Assembly: GCA_025351675.1 (NCBI GenBank)
Contig: JANXVK010000285.1
Coordinates: forward strand, 1 to 9,836
Reading direction: 5' to 3'
Source: Rhizobacter sp.
GTDB taxonomy: Bacteria > Pseudomonadota > Gammaproteobacteria > Burkholderiales > Burkholderiaceae_C
DNA length: 9,836 nucleotides
Shown here: one piece after another, positions 7,191 through 9,836 of the stretch
How positions within the stretch are numbered: position 1 is the first letter of the stretch
Layout of the letters: the number at the start of each line of letters is the position of its first letter
Notes under the pieces: model-generated
Seen by the model: the letters and a program-made list of their open reading frames with translations, nothing else
The model's database searches: none
What the model was told of the DNA's origin: nothing
Translations under genes and position numbers: made by a program

Positions 7191-8087
7191 ATGCGTGCGC
7201 CTTGGCAGAAGACGACATCGCAACCAGTGGGTTCAACCCTCAGGCTCGATCTCGACCAACCTGATCTCTTCAAAGGGCAGCCGATCGCGACGGGTGCTCC
7301 GCTGATGGTGGCGATCGATCGCCTGGATGAGGACCGCGACAACCCGCGCACGGAGTTTCCGGCACATGAGCTGGAGGAGCTGGCGGCCGACATCACCGAG
7401 CGGGGCATCCTCCAGCCGATCGTGGTCGAGACGCTCGATCTGGATGGCCGATGTCTCATCCGCTTCGGAGCGAAGCGGTTTCGTGCGGCCCGGCTGGCCG
7501 GGCTCACGGAAGTTCCGGTCACGATATCCTGGCGACAGCGAGATGCGTACGACCAGGTGGCAGAGAACCTGAAGCGTCACGCGCTGTCGCCGCTCGACAT
7601 GGCGCGGTTCATTCGCGGGCGCATCGACGCCGGTGAGTCGAACGCGGCGATCGCCAAGCGGCTCGCGATCGACCAGACCACCTTGGCGCATCACCTCTCG
7701 CTGTTGTCGTTGCCACCGGTGTTGGAGGAGGCGCTTGCCTCCGGGCGCTGCACCTCGCCACGAACCCTGCACGAGTTGAGCAAGCTCCACAGCGAGGAAC
7801 CTGAACGCGTGGCTGAGCTGGTCGCCAGTGATCGGCCGATCACGCGAGATGCCGTGGCAGCGGCTCGGAACACCGCGTCGGCCCCTGTTGACGTCGGGTG
7901 TGCTGCGAGTTCCGCGCCATCTCGGCGTGACCAACTGTCCCGAATGATCCGACGGACTGAAGCACTGTGTGAGCGGCTCGATGCGTCGATTGCGCGTGTG
8001 CTCAAGACGGGCGCGGCGCAGATCGCCGCCGACGACTTGGCAGCACTTCGTCGCCGGGTGGCGGATCTTGCAAGTCGGTTGGGTTGA
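7191..8087 (+). CDS. ParB/RepB/Spo0J-family DNA-binding protein
   Basis: The 298-residue protein has the ParB N-terminal CTPase-type fold: DNPRTEF (50-56), Box I-like LEELAADITERGILQPIVV (59-77), Box II-like GAKRFRAARLAG (93-104; the usual form is GERRxRA) and Box III-like ENLKRHALSPLDMA (125-138; usually ENLQREDL). A helix-turn-helix follows at about 149-175 (AAIAKRLAIDQTTLAHHLSLL). The C-terminal part (about 240-298) is charged and helical, with heptad-like leucines suited to dimerisation. No ParA gene is visible beside it, so it may act as a KorB-like repressor or a transfer-associated factor rather than in partition. The first 40 residues look poorly conserved and the ribosome site at ATG 7191 is weak; ATG 7305 is a possible shorter start. 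Its stop overlaps a TTG that may start the next gene. Confidence 0.9.
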   Translation: MRAPWQKTTSQPVGSTLRLDLDQPDLFKGQPIATGAPLMVAIDRLDEDRDNPRTEFPAHELEELAADITERGILQPIVVETLDLDGRCLIRFGAKRFRAARLAGLTEVPVTISWRQRDAYDQVAENLKRHALSPLDMARFIRGRIDAGESNAAIAKRLAIDQTTLAHHLSLLSLPPVLEEALASGRCTSPRTLHELSKLHSEEPERVAELVASDRPITRDAVAAARNTASAPVDVGCAASSAPSRRDQLSRMIRRTEALCERLDASIARVLKTGAAQIAADDLAALRRRVADLASRLG

Positions 8088-8716
8088 AGCGGTCGGGCCT
8101 CGGGATGCGTTGGGTGCGCGAAATGGACGACATGACTCGGCATCTGCGTGAGCGGGTGACGATCGATCTCCGAGGGATCGGTCTCAGGCTGCATGCCCAT
8201 GCCGCCGCTTGCGGCAAGACGACTGCCTCGGTGGTTCGTGCTGCGGTTGTCGAGATGCTCGATGCGGAGGGGGCCTCCGAGGAGCCTGGTGTTGGCGCCA
8301 AGCCGGTTGACGCGCGGGCAGTCAAGGTGACCGTGCGCGTGGGCATCTTGCATGCCGTTCGTCTGGCCCACTGTGCTCGCAGGGCGGGCGTGTCGCAGGG
8401 CGCCTTCCTGGCTGGACTCCTGGATGGAATGCCGCCGGGTCCGAGGCCGATCGATCACGGCGCCGCGGTCTCAGCGCTCGCCGATTCGACGCAGAAGGTC
8501 GCGGCGATGAGTGCGGACATTACCGGGTTCATTCGACTGATTCGCAACGTCAAGTCCGATGAAGCGGAGAAGTACCGCGCCACCCTGATGACGTTGTCGG
8601 CGGACGTGCGGCTGCATCTGGAGGTCGCGTCGCGGTTGATGGCCGGGCTGACGTCACGGCAGCGACTGAATGGTTCGGGTATGGCCGCACGGCGCGGTGA
8701 AGGGATCTCGAAATGA
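8084..8716 (+). CDS. Putative relaxosome accessory protein with two ribbon-helix-helix-like segments (MobC-like)
   Basis: I recognise no exact family. Two segments share a beta-strand followed by two helices, as in ribbon-helix-helix DNA-binding proteins: ERVTIDLRGIGLRLHAHAAA...TASVVRAAVVEML (about 23-63) and VKVTVRVGILHAVRLAHCA...SQGAFLAGLLDG (about 80-115). A helical C-terminal part (about 128-195) follows. A small DNA-binding protein immediately before a relaxase is the usual place for a MobC/TraJ-like nicking accessory factor that binds oriT. The start is uncertain. TTG 8084 overlaps the ParB stop as TTGA and gives 210 residues; ATG 8105, 8123 and 8132 are in-frame alternatives, all upstream of the first DNA-binding strand. 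The gene end overlaps the relaxase start by four bases. The oriT-binding role is inferred from position and fold. Confidence 0.75.
   Translation: MKRSGLGMRWVREMDDMTRHLRERVTIDLRGIGLRLHAHAAACGKTTASVVRAAVVEMLDAEGASEEPGVGAKPVDARAVKVTVRVGILHAVRLAHCARRAGVSQGAFLAGLLDGMPPGPRPIDHGAAVSALADSTQKVAAMSADITGFIRLIRNVKSDEAEKYRATLMTLSADVRLHLEVASRLMAGLTSRQRLNGSGMAARRGEGISK
8699..8705 (+). promoter_or_regulatory. Ribosome-binding site of the relaxase gene
   Basis: GAAGGGA lies seven bases before ATG 8713, inside the end of the preceding gene. Together with the ATGA overlap it supports 8713 as the relaxase start. Confidence 0.5.
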
Positions 8717-9696
8717 CATCCGGCCCGAGCATCGACGGCGTGCTCGTGCAATGGGGCGAGCGGTTGTTCTATCCGCGCAACCGCATCGTGAAGCCGCTGC
8801 CGCCAGCGCGGCTGGACGCGTTGACGCAGCGCAAGGCGGCGGTGATCCGCGGCCGGATCGTGGCGACCGTGAGTCGGCGCGCAGCGCAGGTGATGGTCAA
8901 GGTCACGGGCGGCGGGCGCGGGATGGCGGCGATCGCGGCGCACTTCCGCTACATCAGCAAGAACGGGCGTCTCGACATCGAGGACGACCGAGGGGTGGTG
9001 GACAACGGCAAGGAGGCGCTGCACGATCTGATCGAACAATGGCGATTTGGCGGCTCGCTGATCGAGGAGGTCAGTCACCGGCGCGAGGCCTTCAACATCA
9101 TGCTGTCGATGCCGGCAGGCACCGACCCGAAGATCGTGCAGCAGGCGGCGCGCGAGTTCGCGCAGGCCGAGCTGAAGGACCACTCGTACGTGATGGTGCT
9201 GCACGAGCACCAAGCCAACCCGCATGTGCACCTCGCGGTCCGCGCCGAGTCCCGGTTCGGTGCCCGGCTCAATCCGCGCAAGTCGGACCTGCATCGCTGG
9301 CGTGAGACGTTCGCCGAGAAGCTGCGCGGCCGGGGCGTCGAGGCCGAGGCAACGCGGCAGGCGACGCGCGGCGCGAATCGCCAAGCGGAACCGCTGTGGT
9401 GCCTCAAGGCCAAGGCGGAGGGGCGCCCGCTCCGGGACGGGAACGCGCGCAAGGCTGCCGACCCCTACCGCGCCAGCCGGCTCGGTGCCATGGAGGCCTG
9501 GGCACACATTGCACAGGCGCTCGATGCGTCGGATCGGCCGGAAGACCGCCGGTTGGCGATCGCGGTCACGCGCTTCGTTCGTGAGTCACCAGTCTTCCGT
9601 GAATGGGCGATGGCACGGCAGCGCGCCGGGCGCTCCCCGGTCGATGCGCCCGTGCGGCAGCAGGCGCAGGACCGCGGCCCCGAGATCAGTCGCTGA
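8713..9696 (+). CDS. Relaxase / mobilisation nuclease (VirD2/MobA superfamily, MOBP- or MOBQ-like)
   Basis: The 327-residue protein should nick one strand at oriT and stay covalently bound to it through tyrosine during DNA transfer. The metal-binding histidine motif is clear: LHEHQANPHVHLAV (163-176), with His164, His171 and His173 as the triad. A likely catalytic Tyr80 lies in HFRYISKNG (77-85), the spot where related relaxases have an A-x-Y-I-x-R-like motif. The C-terminus is short and basic, with no helicase or primase domain, so this is a compact relaxase. ATG 8713 overlaps the upstream TGA as ATGA and has a ribosome site, so it is translationally coupled to the double-RHH gene. A coupling protein is expected downstream but lies beyond the window, if present. 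The relaxase call is strong; the MOB class is not settled by eye. Confidence 0.9.
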   Translation: MTSGPSIDGVLVQWGERLFYPRNRIVKPLPPARLDALTQRKAAVIRGRIVATVSRRAAQVMVKVTGGGRGMAAIAAHFRYISKNGRLDIEDDRGVVDNGKEALHDLIEQWRFGGSLIEEVSHRREAFNIMLSMPAGTDPKIVQQAAREFAQAELKDHSYVMVLHEHQANPHVHLAVRAESRFGARLNPRKSDLHRWRETFAEKLRGRGVEAEATRQATRGANRQAEPLWCLKAKAEGRPLRDGNARKAADPYRASRLGAMEAWAHIAQALDASDRPEDRRLAIAVTRFVRESPVFREWAMARQRAGRSPVDAPVRQQAQDRGPEISR

Positions 9697-9708
9697 GCCC
9701 ACCCCTCG

Positions 9709-9727
9709 CCCCGCCCCAAGGGCGGGG
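9709..9727. repeat. Perfect 8-base inverted repeat after the relaxase gene
   Basis: CCCCGCCC (9709-9716) and GGGCGGGG (9720-9727) are perfect reverse complements with a CAA loop, 12 bases after the relaxase stop. The stem would be very stable in RNA, but the bases after it (AAGTCC) contain no T-run, so it is not a standard intrinsic terminator. Confidence 0.6.
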
Positions 9728-9729
9728 AA

Positions 9730-9745
9730 GTCCGGGTCGCCGGAC
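9730..9745. repeat. Perfect 6-base inverted repeat, second of three
   Basis: GTCCGG (9730-9735) and CCGGAC (9740-9745) are perfect reverse complements around a GTCG loop, starting two bases after the first hairpin. Tandem GC hairpins after a relaxase gene could protect mRNA ends, pause transcription, or be part of an origin of transfer. Confidence 0.5.
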
Positions 9746-9752
9746 GGGCTCG

Positions 9753-9783
9753 GGGGCTGCCGGCTGAAGTCGTCGCCAGCCCC
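9753..9783. repeat. 7-base inverted repeat with 17-base spacer, third of three
   Basis: GGGGCTG (9753-9759) and CAGCCCC (9777-9783) are perfect reverse complements separated by 17 bases. The longer spacer suits a protein-binding inverted repeat, such as those next to a nic site, better than a tight RNA hairpin, but chance pairing in such GC-rich DNA is possible. Bases 9784-9836 show no gene or further structure I can support. Confidence 0.35.
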
Positions 9784-9836
9784 GCTCGCGTCAGCGTGTT
9801 GGCTTGCCGCGTCCCGTCAAGGGTTCGCTGCGTCGG

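Larger units (their letters stand above)
6918..9836 (+). mobile_element. Mobilisation module of an integrative/conjugative or mobilisable element (partial)
   Basis: Four co-directional genes (AlpA-type regulator, ParB-type protein, RHH accessory protein, relaxase) with gaps of 21, -4 and -4 bases make a typical regulation and DNA-processing module of a genomic island or plasmid. Integrase, coupling protein, type IV secretion and cargo genes are not in view, so self-transfer cannot be judged. The left limit is placed at the first mobilisation gene and could lie anywhere in 6550-6917; the right limit is beyond the window. Chromosomal integration is inferred from the adjoining secretion operon, but a large plasmid is also possible. 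Confidence 0.65.

Noticed and set aside
7691..8458. A 255-codon reverse-strand frame opposite the ParB-type gene end and RHH gene start
   Set aside because: No domain features, and it conflicts with the ParB helix-turn-helix downstream part and the first RHH segment on the + strand.
8455..9507. A 350-codon reverse-strand frame opposite the RHH and relaxase genes
   Set aside because: It is long because of the strong third-position GC bias; the + strand has the relaxase His triad and coupled starts, and the reverse product has no recognisable domain.
9709..9745. Rho-independent terminator after the relaxase gene
   Set aside because: Stable stems are present but no T-run follows either of them, so only an inverted-repeat call is made.

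Overview
The window comes from a GC-rich genome, most likely a proteobacterium. The lean is to Burkholderiales, with Xanthomonadales as the alternative; this rests on overall base composition and protein families, since no rRNA, tRNA or other phylogenetic marker is present. All convincing genes lie on the + strand. They form two blocks that look unrelated, separated by a 368-base gap (6550-6917).

Block 1 (1-6549) is a secretion and surface-protein operon. It opens inside a very large RTX protein whose 5' end lies outside the window. Ten long beta-roll modules are visible, then a haemolysin-related C-terminal domain, then an unusual extension of about 250 residues. The stop codon of this gene overlaps the GTG start of a HlyD-type membrane-fusion adaptor of a type I secretion system. 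A GT4-type glycosyltransferase starts seven bases after the adaptor. The ABC ATPase and the TolC-like channel are not in the window. The likely reading is that the RTX protein is the cargo and the adaptor belongs to its exporter. The glycosyltransferase may modify the cargo or a surface glycan; that last step is inference.

Block 2 (6918-9836) is the start of a conjugative or mobilisable element: a small AlpA-type regulator, a ParB-family protein without a visible ParA, a protein with two tandem ribbon-helix-helix-like segments, and a compact relaxase with a His-triad motif. The last three are joined by 4-base start/stop overlaps and are surely co-translated. No integrase, coupling protein or type IV secretion gene is visible, so the element must continue beyond the right edge if it is self-transmissible.

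Non-coding highlights: a near-perfect 12-base-arm palindrome (6839-6865) just upstream of the AlpA-type gene, and three consecutive inverted repeats (9709-9783) just after the relaxase gene, candidates for an operator and for an oriT or mRNA-processing region respectively. I did not find a system I could confidently call undescribed. The best leads are the RTX protein linked to a glycosyltransferase, with module lengths stepping by nine residues, and the ParB/double-RHH/relaxase operon with its flanking palindromes.
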